From NCBI RefSeq assembly GCF_025685625.1, contig NZ_JAGSYI010000001.1, positions 868,001 to 932,000 of the forward strand: a stretch of 64,000 bases of DNA, written 5' to 3'. Both the position numbers and the translations under genes were made by a program. Shown here in pieces: positions 43,159-51,576 of the stretch. Source of the stretch: Acidicapsa acidisoli. GTDB lineage: Bacteria > Acidobacteriota > Terriglobia > Terriglobales > Acidobacteriaceae. A model generated the notes under the pieces. That model had not been told where the DNA came from. It saw only the letters and a program-made list of their open reading frames with translations, and did no database searches. Numbering within the stretch: position 1 is the stretch's first letter; each line of letters starts with the position of its first letter.

Positions 43159-45009
43159 ATGCAGCCGCGGCTCCTCGTCATTTCGGGTTCGTTGACAGGA
43201 ACGGTTCGACCGCTAATCGACGGACATATTACGATCGCCCTCGACGAGTCGAATCAGTTATGCCTGATCGACTCCGATGTCTCGCGCAGACATTGCACGA
43301 TCGAGCAGGTGGCCGATCAATATGTGATTGTCGATCGCGAGAGTCCGTGCGGAACTTTTGTAAATGGAATTCCCGTAAGTCGAAAAGGTCTTGCACACGG
43401 TGATGCGATCCGAATCGGAAGATCTGAACTGGTGTTTCTGCTACACGAAGGGGAAGATACCGAAACGTCTCAAATACGCCTTAGTGACATTGCTTCCGCT
43501 CCATCTCTCCAGACAATTCGATTGGAAGACCGAACAGCGCCGACCTTCGCGGATCGAGTTGGATGGATGGCACGAGACCTGACAGCATTGTTGAGGATCA
43601 GCAATATCATCAATTCCATTCGAGATTTTGGACTCCTTCAGCTAGAGCTTCTGCGGCTAATCTGCGAAGTGATTCCCGCAGACCAGGGCGCCGTAGTGCT
43701 GCTCACTGATCTCAATGGGGAGCCCCATTCGATCATTACCTGGGACCGGCAACCTGATGCGAAGGAGTTGATCGAGATCCAGCGCGAGTTGGTTCACCGG
43801 GCAATCTGGGAACGATCGGCCGTCTTCACGGGCGCGTCAACGGGCGCTGGAGAGGCACACAGCGTTCTCTGCATGCCGCTCTGCGCCGTGGAAAAGACAA
43901 TCGGCGTTATCTATCTCACTTCGCCTCACCCGGATTCGCCTTTTCGTGAGGATCACATACATTTTCTTGACTCGGTCTCACGCATCGCAGCGGTCACTCT
44001 GGAAAACATACTTGCCCTTGATGCATTGCGTTCCGAGAACCTGCAATTGAAGGCGGAACTAAACCCAACCTGCCGACTCGTAGGCGAGAGCCAGCAAATT
44101 CACCAGGTTGAAGAATTCATCTCTCGAGTTGCACATAGTGATTCCACGGTGCTGATCCGTGGAGAGAGCGGAACGGGCAAAGAGGTTGTAGCTCGCGCGA
44201 TCCATCAAAACAGCCCTCGATCCGATCGGCCTTTCATCGCCATCAATTGCGCCGCAATTCCGGAGACACTGTTCGAAAGTGAACTATTCGGATATGAGAA
44301 AGGCGCCTTCACCGGAGCGACCGGGATGCGGAAGGGTAGGTTGGAGGCGGCCGGCGAGGGAACTCTCTTCCTTGATGAGATTGGGGAATTGCCCCCGCCA
44401 ATGCAGGCGAAATTGTTGCGCGTCCTGCAGCAACGGGAATTCGAGCGAGTTGGCGGAACTCTATCCGTCCCATTCAAGGCACGGGTTCTCGCCGCCACGC
44501 ATAAGAATCTTGAGCAAGCAATCAAGTCCGGCGAGTTTCGACAGGATCTGTACTACCGCCTCAACGTAGTCTCGATTCGCGTGCCGCCTCTGCGTGAGCA
44601 TCGCGAGGACATTCCTCTGCTTGCCTTATATTTCGCGACAAAGTACGCAATAAAAAGTAAGCGACCGTTCAAAGGTATTTCCCGGGCAGCGCGGATGCTC
44701 CTGATAAGTTATAGCTGGCCCGGAAATGTGCGCGAATTGGAGAACGCAATCGAGCACGCGATCGTGCTTGGCCTGACCGAGGAGATCCTTCCGGAAGATC
44801 TTCCCAATGGCCTGCTCGAGGAACAAGCCGGGGGGCTCCCAGTATCGCGATACCACGAAGCGCTCAACGAGACAAAAAAGGAGTTGATTCGCAGCTCGCT
44901 GGGAGAAGCAAAGGGAAGTATTCCCGAGGCCGCGCGACTGCTCGGTATTCATCCCAAGTATTTGCATCGACTTGTCCGGAATCTCAATCTCAAGTCGGAG
45001 CTTTACTGA
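43159..45009 (+). CDS. FHA-GAF-AAA+ sigma54-dependent activator
   Basis: A 616-residue bacterial enhancer-binding protein. The FHA domain (about 22-95, with [14 protein letters not shown] and [11 protein letters not shown]) binds phosphothreonine. A GAF-like domain follows (about 140-290). The AAA+ domain has Walker A GESGTGKE (335-342), the sigma54-contact loop GAFTGA (382-387) and Walker [11 protein letters not shown] (401-410). A Fis-type HTH is C-terminal ([20 protein letters not shown]). It should activate RpoN promoters in response to phosphorylation of itself or a partner. GGAGG lies 6 bases before ATG. It converges with the FHA-phosphatase gene. Confidence 0.94.
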   Translation: MQPRLLVISGSLTGTVRPLIDGHITIALDESNQLCLIDSDVSRRHCTIEQVADQYVIVDRESPCGTFVNGIPVSRKGLAHGDAIRIGRSELVFLLHEGEDTETSQIRLSDIASAPSLQTIRLEDRTAPTFADRVGWMARDLTALLRISNIINSIRDFGLLQLELLRLICEVIPADQGAVVLLTDLNGEPHSIITWDRQPDAKELIEIQRELVHRAIWERSAVFTGASTGAGEAHSVLCMPLCAVEKTIGVIYLTSPHPDSPFREDHIHFLDSVSRIAAVTLENILALDALRSENLQLKAELNPTCRLVGESQQIHQVEEFISRVAHSDSTVLIRGESGTGKEVVARAIHQNSPRSDRPFIAINCAAIPETLFESELFGYEKGAFTGATGMRKGRLEAAGEGTLFLDEIGELPPPMQAKLLRVLQQREFERVGGTLSVPFKARVLAATHKNLEQAIKSGEFRQDLYYRLNVVSIRVPPLREHREDIPLLALYFATKYAIKSKRPFKGISRAARMLLISYSWPGNVRELENAIEHAIVLGLTEEILPEDLPNGLLEEQAGGLPVSRYHEALNETKKELIRSSLGEAKGSIPEAARLLGIHPKYLHRLVRNLNLKSELY

Positions 45010-45156
45010 TCATGTGTTTTCTCGAATTTGAGTCGGGACCGCTCGTATCGCCACTTTCGGACCAGAACGTCGATCTATATCGATAAGCCGTCAATTCTTG
45101 GGTTCACCGCGATAGGAATATTGAGCTATACACAGGAACGCTGGAAGATCTGTCTC

Positions 45157-46785
45157 TCATTCATTGCCGTTGTAACGAACCTCCACTAGAGTGCAGTCAT
45201 CCTGGGCAGGGTTAGGAGCCTGGAATTTAGCCACCTGGTCGAGAATCTCCCCGATGTTGGGACAGTGGGTCACTACACTGAGCCATGACTCTTCAAACTG
45301 CCGACCTTTGCTATTTTCAGCTTCTGTGATTCCATCGCTTGCGATTACCAAACGTTCGCCAGGCAGAAGCACGGTTTTGGCTGAAGCGTAGATTGCTTCT
45401 GCGAACAGTCCAACCATCAAATTGCTGTCTTCCAAACGCCGGATCTGTTTGCCGCGAATTACGAGCGGCAATATGTGCCCGCAGTTAATGTATTCCAACT
45501 GGCCATCTGGATAGAGCTTAACGATCACCATCGTCGCGTACTTACCGATGTTTCGCTCGCAGAGGAAGCGATTTACCGCCGTGGCTATGTCGGATAAGTC
45601 TTGCCGCGCCGCTAACTGCGCATGGACAATACCTTGCAGGGTCGCCGCAACAATGGCTGCTGAAATCCCCTTGCCGGATACATCCACCAGAGTCACACAA
45701 ACGCAGTCATCCAGGACCACAGCGTCGTAGAAATCGCCGCCGATCGCAAGGCAGGGGACGGTTTTCGCTTGAAGCGACGCATAAGGGAGCACGGGCAAAG
45801 CGATGGACATTAATCCACTGTGTATCCTGGCGGCTACAGCAAGCTCTTCTCTGGCTTGCCGAGCCTTCTGTTCGGCCTCGACCAGCAACGCGTTCTGCAG
45901 GAGAGCTGCTGCCTCAGCAGATACGGTGTCGAGAATCAGGTGATCAATCTCGCTAAGATCGCCCGGGGCGATCCGGCTGTCCAGGTATAACAGTCCGAGC
46001 AACTTGTCAGGCTCTTTCGGTGCGACCCGTTTCCGCAAGGGAACGCAGTGAATTCTGCGAATGTCATTCATCATGACGCTCGACCAACCCATTACCCTCT
46101 CATCGGTAGATGTATCGCTTACCGAGAACTTCCGCCGGCTATTGATCGCGTTCTCAATTGCTTTTTGTGAGATGCTCTGATCCTGCGCCAGCACTTCACC
46201 GGCGGAGTCGAGACCTTTCGCAAAATGCAGCTTTCTGTCTGCCCAAAGAAAGACGAATCCCCGCTCTGCCCCGGTCAATTGCAGTGTCAGATGCAATAAT
46301 GCGCCCAGAATTTCGTCGATAACTTCGCCCTCATTCAACTGACGGGCCGCGCGAAGCAGCCAGTTCAGTAATTCGATCTCGCGTGCCGCCGGAGGGATTC
46401 CAGCGAGGGTGTCGGGCATCTCCTGAATGGAGGACAGCAAGTCATGGAAAGAAGTCTGCTTCAATGGACCGGTTACCTGCTCGTCAGATTCAACGACAAA
46501 TCGCAATTTCTTGCCGGTGAGAGACCCGATTTGCAGCACATCGCCAGGCTTCAGAACCGCGTTTTGGATGCGGGCGCCATTGAGAAAGGTGCCGTGAGTA
46601 CTGTTTTCATCTGAGACCGTCCAATTATCGCCCTCACGCGTAATGACTGCATGATGACGTGAGACGAGGGTTTCGTGCAGGACCATGTCTCGATCCGGAG
46701 AGCGGCCAATCGACACGGACGCGCCATCCAGAACGAAGTTGTGCTGTCCGTCGGAGTCGGAATAACTGAGAAAGCTGGCAGGCAT
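45157..46785 (-). CDS. FHA-GAF-PP2C (SpoIIE-type) phosphatase
   Basis: A 542-residue cytoplasmic protein. The FHA domain (about 18-95) shows SIGRSPDRDMVLHETLVSRH and NSTHGTFLNGARI; the GAF domain (about 130-290) has GAERGFVFLWADRK and LLGLLYLDSRI. A coiled linker EAEQKARQAREELAVAARIH leads to the PPM/SpoIIE phosphatase domain (about 320-540). Its metal-binding motifs are GGDFYDAV, DVSGKGISAA, SDGITEAE and QDDCTLVEV. It probably removes Ser/Thr phosphates, or acts in a partner switch, within the island's signalling set. ATG 46783-46785 has AGGAAGGA upstream; the frame's GTG at 46803 lies before that site. Confidence 0.92.
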   Translation of the reverse strand: MPASFLSYSDSDGQHNFVLDGASVSIGRSPDRDMVLHETLVSRHHAVITREGDNWTVSDENSTHGTFLNGARIQNAVLKPGDVLQIGSLTGKKLRFVVESDEQVTGPLKQTSFHDLLSSIQEMPDTLAGIPPAAREIELLNWLLRAARQLNEGEVIDEILGALLHLTLQLTGAERGFVFLWADRKLHFAKGLDSAGEVLAQDQSISQKAIENAINSRRKFSVSDTSTDERVMGWSSVMMNDIRRIHCVPLRKRVAPKEPDKLLGLLYLDSRIAPGDLSEIDHLILDTVSAEAAALLQNALLVEAEQKARQAREELAVAARIHSGLMSIALPVLPYASLQAKTVPCLAIGGDFYDAVVLDDCVCVTLVDVSGKGISAAIVAATLQGIVHAQLAARQDLSDIATAVNRFLCERNIGKYATMVIVKLYPDGQLEYINCGHILPLVIRGKQIRRLEDSNLMVGLFAEAIYASAKTVLLPGERLVIASDGITEAENSKGRQFEESWLSVVTHCPNIGEILDQVAKFQAPNPAQDDCTLVEVRYNGNE

Positions 46786-46961
46786 CGTAAAATCCTTCCT
46801 CACTGACTGTACTCTTCACGACGATAGGACCGACTAGATTTATGTGACTCAATTTTGGCCAAAGCCATCAGGACGAAAGAGAGAGGCGACTGGCTGTCTG
46901 AAGCTTTGGAGGAAATGGTCCAACCGCACATTTGAACGGACGGAAACTCATCTGTCCGAAG

Positions 46962-46990
46962 GGGAAGCGCGTTCGGCGGCGCTTCCCTCT
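46962..46990 (+). terminator. Terminator-like hairpin without an assigned gene
   Basis: Perfect 9-bp arms GGGAAGCGC (46962-46970) and GCGCTTCCC (46979-46987) followed by TCTTTC. It lies between two leftward genes, yet the T-rich side is on the plus strand. The 175 bp to its left contain no credible gene. Confidence 0.5.
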
Positions 46991-47039
46991 TTCGAGAGAC
47001 ACAATCGGACTGATCTACGTGTCTAACCGAGAAGCCTGA

Positions 47040-47339
47040 TTAACAGGCCGCGGGGTAGCGGACGCCGTCTGTTCGAATTGCGATCGTTCCATACGCGGTC
47101 CTTACTATCCGACCAATCACAAACCAATTCCCAAATGCATTTACTCCCCAGATCTGGTAAGAGTAATCGACTTGGTAATCGACGCCGTTGACGTTGCACA
47201 CTGTCATCACGGGAACTGGCGGGACAGCATATTGAGCAGTCTGATAGTGTGCGGCAGGGGACGAAAGCGCCGGGGCGTCTCCGCTCGAGAATGGCCCGAC
47301 AACGGTGAACAGTGCCAATGCGATCATATTGTTGATCAT
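47040..47339 (-). CDS. Small exported protein near the island's right end
   Basis: A 99-residue protein with AAGGAGA 7 bases before ATG. A hydrophobic N-terminus (MINNMIALALFTVVGPFSSG) could be a signal peptide or anchor. The rest is Tyr/Val-rich with two cysteines (MTVCNVNGVDYQVDYSY and the C-terminal PAAC). Unknown family. It is the last gene before the tRNA-Ser remnant. Confidence 0.62.
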   Translation of the reverse strand: MINNMIALALFTVVGPFSSGDAPALSSPAAHYQTAQYAVPPVPVMTVCNVNGVDYQVDYSYQIWGVNAFGNWFVIGRIVRTAYGTIAIRTDGVRYPAAC

Positions 47340-48036
47340 GACGAATCTCCTTGGAATGAAGTGTCTCTGCGTTCGACTGCCTTCATTCCCTTAAGCGAAA
47401 ACTGGCGACAAATCGTGCAAAGCACCTAGCTTCAAGATGCGCTACCCCGTTAGCATCAGGGCTCCCATTCAGGCAGAATTGAAAATGAGTTTCTTGTGTT
47501 GACGGAAGCACGCCCAACCGGTTTGAGAGTGGGAAGACGGCTCCGAAAGTCGGTATTCAGTAGAACCCGGGCACCAGTTCCCGAAGAGATCGAGCAGTTG
47601 CATGTTCCGTTGCACATTCGAGTGCCGAACTGCCTTATTTCATCCGAATACAGCCATTTCACATGATGCTAAGTTGTTGATTCCGCACGAGAAGGCACAT
47701 GCGCGATAGATTTGCTAAACCGTTATAGGGTCAAAAGCTCTATCGGGGGGTTCGAATCCCCCTCTCATCTAGTCTGAAATCTATAACTTAAAAGATTCAA
47801 GCTCGCTAATTTCTGCAGATTTCCCCGTAAATTCGCAGATTCTGCCCCGCTAGAGAATTCTCTCCTCTCACTCGACTCCAACTCACATTCCTGCTGATTT
47901 TCTACCGGCGTTTTAACTAGTCGCTTTTCGATGCGAAGTTCGGCGATCGGAGTGCGGCTTCTTCGGGAATGGCAAATTGGATCTGCACATTCCCTCAGGG
48001 AAGCGTGATTGATATTCGTCGATTTGTTCCAGATGC
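47340..48036. other. Gene-free junction region containing the tRNA remnant
   Basis: About 700 bp between the last island gene and the GH20 gene. It contains the partial tRNA-Ser copy at 47711-47766. Short frames, for instance 47456-47662 on either strand, lack ribosome sites and family features and may be remains of island genes. Confidence 0.5.
47711..47766 (+). repeat. Partial tRNA-Ser copy (putative att site)
   Basis: It repeats bases 35726-35780 of the tRNA-Ser gene from the anticodon loop through the variable and T arms, in direct orientation. There are two substitutions (G to A, C to T) and one extra G in the run before TTCGAAT. The similarity ends at CCTCTC, before the acceptor end. 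It cannot make a functional tRNA, because the 5' half is absent. Confidence 0.85.
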
Positions 48037-50190
48037 CTAATTCACTGTTGGGACTGGAATACCCAACTCGGCAGGCGAAGGCAGCTTGTGATGTTCCCGC
48101 CATTCATCCCGGGCTAACTTGAAACGGTCGCTTCGTGATACCCAGAGTTGAGTTGCCATGTCATAGCGGAGCAGAACATTCTGCAACCAGTATGGGCGGT
48201 TTTCGCGCAGCCAAAGCTGCGAATATTGCAGGCGCGTGTAGCTGTAACCGTCGCGCATGTCTTCGCAGAGTCCGTTGACTCCTGTGATCGTTCCGAAGAT
48301 TCCGTAGGCGCGCTTTGCTACCTGCGGATCGGCCTGTCCGGAATATAGATGGTTATAGAGGTTCGCAATCGTATCGGCTGTTTCGAACTTCTGTGCGATG
48401 AAGTCAAAACGGCGCGCGCCCAACTCCAGTGCATCGATGGCGTCGCTCTCACGCAGAGGCCCCGCGGCTCGTGCCTGCGCGATCTGCGCAATGGCCTGCT
48501 CCGCATGAAGGCGCATCTCGTGAATGAGCGGCCGCAGTTGGACGGCGACTGCCTGCCCTTCGGCACTCCATGGGTCGAGCCAGAAAAGGGCATCGGTGGA
48601 CTCCCTTATCTTCGACTCGTCGAGCGCTTGGTAGATCGCGATCAGTTCGCGTTGCGCCTTGTCGAGATTGCCGGTCGTGTCTCCGTGAAAGATGCGTCCG
48701 TAAGAGTCTTGAAATTGCGCAACATCGCTGCTTCCGGATTGCCACCCCGCGGCGGCGCCGAACAACACGCCGTACCAGTCGGACAGAAAGAGACCTTCTC
48801 CATCGTCGTTCCAGATCGTATTCAACATGCCTGTGCTATGAGCCGCCTGGCCGTCGCGAACGAAACCCTGGATGTTGCCCAGTGCATAGTTATTGTCGGG
48901 GTAGACACGGCTCCAGTTATTCACTCCGGGCGCGACCCATGTCTCCATTCCGGCATCGACATATGGTTTCAGCCATGGTTCGAATCCCTTGGGCTCTGGA
49001 TGATATGTCCAAGCCACGGCAATCATGTCTTTGGGCAGGCGCTTCACTTCGGCAGGATCATTCATTGCGATGTCGCCCCAGAACAACAGTCGGCGGTGCA
49101 GCGGCGCGAGCGTGTCATGAACCTGGGAGAGAAAATCAATATACACCGCGCCTAACCCGCGCGCGTCCACGGCATCGTGTGTCTGCCCTTTGCCTAAGTC
49201 GGCGGTTTCGTCTGCACCGATATGCAGGAATGGCGAGGGAAACATTGCGGCAATTTCCTTGAACCATTGGCCAATCAATGCCGGGGAGCCGGGCTGGCCG
49301 GGAGCGAGGACATTTCCCATTGGAGTTTCCGCGAGCGGAGCATACTGCTCATACTTCAAGACGTGATGCAGATGCCCGAAGGCTTCCTGCTCGGGGACGA
49401 TGGTGACGTGATAGAGACGCGCGTAGTCGACGAGTTCGCGAACATCTTCGCGACTCATGCTTCCGCCCGGCAGCCCAGGAACGGGATTGGAGAGATACTG
49501 CAGAGTGTTCTCAAAGTATGCCGAGTAGAGATTGATCTTATAGGCTGCCAGGGTGCGTATCTGGCTCTTCTGAAAGTCCAGGGTCGGAACTGGACCACGC
49601 GATAGATCGTCTGATATTCCGCGATAACGCATCGCGGGCCAATCGCGAATCAGCGCCTTTTGCAATGTCGCCGAAGTACTGTTTCCGACGATCAACTGTT
49701 TGACCGTCTGCACGCCGTAGAAGATTCCGGACGAAGTGTCCGCAATAACGGCTAATCCGTTCCCGTTCGGAACAATCGCGTACCCTTCTTCATGCATTGG
49801 GCTATCGATTTTTGCGCCGGAGGCTGAGAGCAACTTCGCTGCCCGCTTCGAGTCCGACCGGAGCAATTCAATCACAGCCGAATGGCCATGCGCGTTCGAG
49901 ATGTTAAGTTGCTGAAGCCACGCAGAGAGATCCTGCGCGGCAAAACGATCTTCCGAATCAGATCCGCTCTTGATCGACACCCCATGAGTCAGTTCGATCA
50001 CGCCCTGAGAAGAATACTCACGAGGTATGGGCAAAAGCTTCGGCGCTTCGCCTGCGGTGACGGCTCTTGCGCTTCCCGCGGACGCTGCGATCGTCAAGGC
50101 AACTGCAATCAAACGGACAAAACCAGCTCGCGCTGAAATTGGGTTCCATACACGCTGTGAATTCACCTGTGCGACTCTCTGCTCTTTCAC
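48037..50190 (-). CDS. GH20-family beta-N-acetylhexosaminidase-like protein
   Basis: A 717-residue exported glycosidase. After the signal region (FVRLIAVALTIAASAGSARA) an N-terminal GH20b-like domain is followed by the catalytic barrel. The catalytic pair appears in HIGADETADLGKG (Asp-Glu), preceded by RYRGISDDLSRG and VPEQEAFGHLHH. The C-terminal 250 residues are helical. It would remove terminal N-acetylhexosamines from glycans. The start is probably GTG 50188-50190, 9 bases after GGAGG; the frame's TTG at 50208 lies before that site. Last gene of the leftward receptor locus. Confidence 0.87.
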   Translation of the reverse strand: MKEQRVAQVNSQRVWNPISARAGFVRLIAVALTIAASAGSARAVTAGEAPKLLPIPREYSSQGVIELTHGVSIKSGSDSEDRFAAQDLSAWLQQLNISNAHGHSAVIELLRSDSKRAAKLLSASGAKIDSPMHEEGYAIVPNGNGLAVIADTSSGIFYGVQTVKQLIVGNSTSATLQKALIRDWPAMRYRGISDDLSRGPVPTLDFQKSQIRTLAAYKINLYSAYFENTLQYLSNPVPGLPGGSMSREDVRELVDYARLYHVTIVPEQEAFGHLHHVLKYEQYAPLAETPMGNVLAPGQPGSPALIGQWFKEIAAMFPSPFLHIGADETADLGKGQTHDAVDARGLGAVYIDFLSQVHDTLAPLHRRLLFWGDIAMNDPAEVKRLPKDMIAVAWTYHPEPKGFEPWLKPYVDAGMETWVAPGVNNWSRVYPDNNYALGNIQGFVRDGQAAHSTGMLNTIWNDDGEGLFLSDWYGVLFGAAAGWQSGSSDVAQFQDSYGRIFHGDTTGNLDKAQRELIAIYQALDESKIRESTDALFWLDPWSAEGQAVAVQLRPLIHEMRLHAEQAIAQIAQARAAGPLRESDAIDALELGARRFDFIAQKFETADTIANLYNHLYSGQADPQVAKRAYGIFGTITGVNGLCEDMRDGYSYTRLQYSQLWLRENRPYWLQNVLLRYDMATQLWVSRSDRFKLARDEWREHHKLPSPAELGIPVPTVN

Positions 50191-50256
50191 CAGCAATTTC
50201 CTCCACAAAACACTCTGTTTATATTGGTCGAACTGACCGCTTGCCGTCTGATCTGC

Positions 50257-51522
50257 CTAGGGGTCAAGCGGCTCAATCGGGTCCTGTTCCAGCGACTCCA
50301 CCAAAGGCAGAAACGCAAGACTGGTATCGGAGGGCTGGCTGAGAATCCGGTAGGGCATATATCCCAATTCTTTCAGACAGCGGTCGGCGAATGGCTGTCC
50401 TGCGATGTAACCGACCTGCGCAGCATCGCTGATGACCAAAGCGGTCTTGTTCATCGGGACTCCATAGCGATATATTTCCCGCGCGGCGTTGCGCATGTTG
50501 GTGGTCGTGTGGCGGGCATGCGGATCGATGAGGATTGCGGATTCCGGCACGTTGAAATCCTGCAATAGCGCCTTTTTCATCTCGACGGCTTCGGAGAAGC
50601 GCGTCTGTGAGGGATGGACATATCCGCCGGAGACAAGGATGAACGGAGCTTTGCCTGCGTGATAGGCCTCGGCTGCCAACTGCACGCGTTTGCGCCCGGA
50701 GTTGGAGAGCGCGGTATCGCGATCCCCCGGTCCGGCTCCGGGAACAACGATCACCGAGTAAGCAAATTTATTCCATGGAGTTGCAGCGATGGCCTTGACA
50801 GCAGCGGCGTTGACGCCCGTTTCCATCGGCTCCAGTCTTCCGGCCTCATCCCGATGATTGAGCGCCAGAAGTTGCAGTGCAGAGTTGAGGGAGAGATCGA
50901 AGAATAAGGAAGAAGACGACGTGCCGCTATTGATGTCACTGACGAGCGAGTGGACGCGCTGCTGATAGTCCGCGGAGTTCACGTCGAAGGAGTAGGAGTC
51001 GATCAGCGGATAGCGCGGAGCGGTTCCCTCGCCGTACACGGAGATGACGTCATTCAGGCCGCGAGCACAGGTGTCCCATGCGTTCGCCAGCAGGTTGTCT
51101 CCACTCTGCTTTTGATACAGCACATACGCGCCACTGGGGCGAAGTTCCTTGTCGACAAGAAGCCGCAACGATTTGTTCTCCCGGTAGAGCCGGGCCAGTG
51201 CGAGAGAGACCGCATGAATTTCTTCGTCGTTCCACAAAAGGCCTTTGAGGGTACAGGCAACATTCTCCTTGCATTGTGCGAGTTCCCGTTCTACGGAACG
51301 TTTCCGCTCCGCGCTGATCTCGGCGATTTCCTGATCCGCAACAAGCGCACGCCTGACCTCGGCATTTTTTTGAAGCAGCGAAAGAAGATAAAAGTTCTTG
51401 TCCTGCAAAGGCGCGTTCAAAGGCAGTGGCTTTGTGACGGCCTGAGAAAAAGACGCTTGCGGAAAAGCCAGTACGAATGCGGCGAGCAACATTCGTCGCA
51501 GGAAGGAAGGCGGTGTCGACAT
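50257..51522 (-). CDS. Exported DUF218 (YdcF/ElyC-like) protein
   Basis: A 421-residue protein with a signal peptide (LAAFVLAFPQASFS). A helical N-terminal half is followed by a DUF218 domain: YSVIVVPGAGPGDRDT, LAAEAYHAGKAPFILVSGG, and the charged EMKKALLQDFNVPESAIL. The domain ends in DPHARHTTTNMRNAAR. DUF218 proteins are linked to envelope polysaccharide or lipid-carrier metabolism in other bacteria, but activity here is unknown. GGAG lies 8 bases before ATG. It sits between the phosphodiesterase and GH20 genes of the same locus. Confidence 0.83.
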   Translation of the reverse strand: MSTPPSFLRRMLLAAFVLAFPQASFSQAVTKPLPLNAPLQDKNFYLLSLLQKNAEVRRALVADQEIAEISAERKRSVERELAQCKENVACTLKGLLWNDEEIHAVSLALARLYRENKSLRLLVDKELRPSGAYVLYQKQSGDNLLANAWDTCARGLNDVISVYGEGTAPRYPLIDSYSFDVNSADYQQRVHSLVSDINSGTSSSSLFFDLSLNSALQLLALNHRDEAGRLEPMETGVNAAAVKAIAATPWNKFAYSVIVVPGAGPGDRDTALSNSGRKRVQLAAEAYHAGKAPFILVSGGYVHPSQTRFSEAVEMKKALLQDFNVPESAILIDPHARHTTTNMRNAAREIYRYGVPMNKTALVISDAAQVGYIAGQPFADRCLKELGYMPYRILSQPSDTSLAFLPLVESLEQDPIEPLDP

Positions 51523-51576
51523 GGAACATTCTCCGGATGACGCAAGAGGTATGAGGGCTCAGACGGTACGAGCAGG

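Larger units (their letters stand above)
35788..47766. mobile_element. Putative tRNA-Ser-bounded genomic island
   Basis: A 12-kb segment flanked by the intact tRNA-Ser and a direct copy of its 3' half. The tRNA's 3' end points into the segment, as expected for integration at a tRNA 3' end. The interior looks more AT-rich than the flanks. It contains an amber-interrupted gene, small exported proteins, an ECF sigma/Ser-Thr kinase pair, and FHA-domain activator and phosphatase genes, with no housekeeping gene. No integrase or transposase is recognised, and the right repeat is imperfect, so the element appears old or incomplete. Confidence 0.65.

Noticed and set aside
38598-46785. Kinase, FHA and PP2C genes as part of a type VI secretion cluster
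   Set aside because: No Tss, Hcp, VgrG or ClpV-like gene is present in the window.
47456-47662. Short frames next to the tRNA remnant, possibly an integrase remnant
   Set aside because: Neither strand's translation shows integrase residues or any family pattern.
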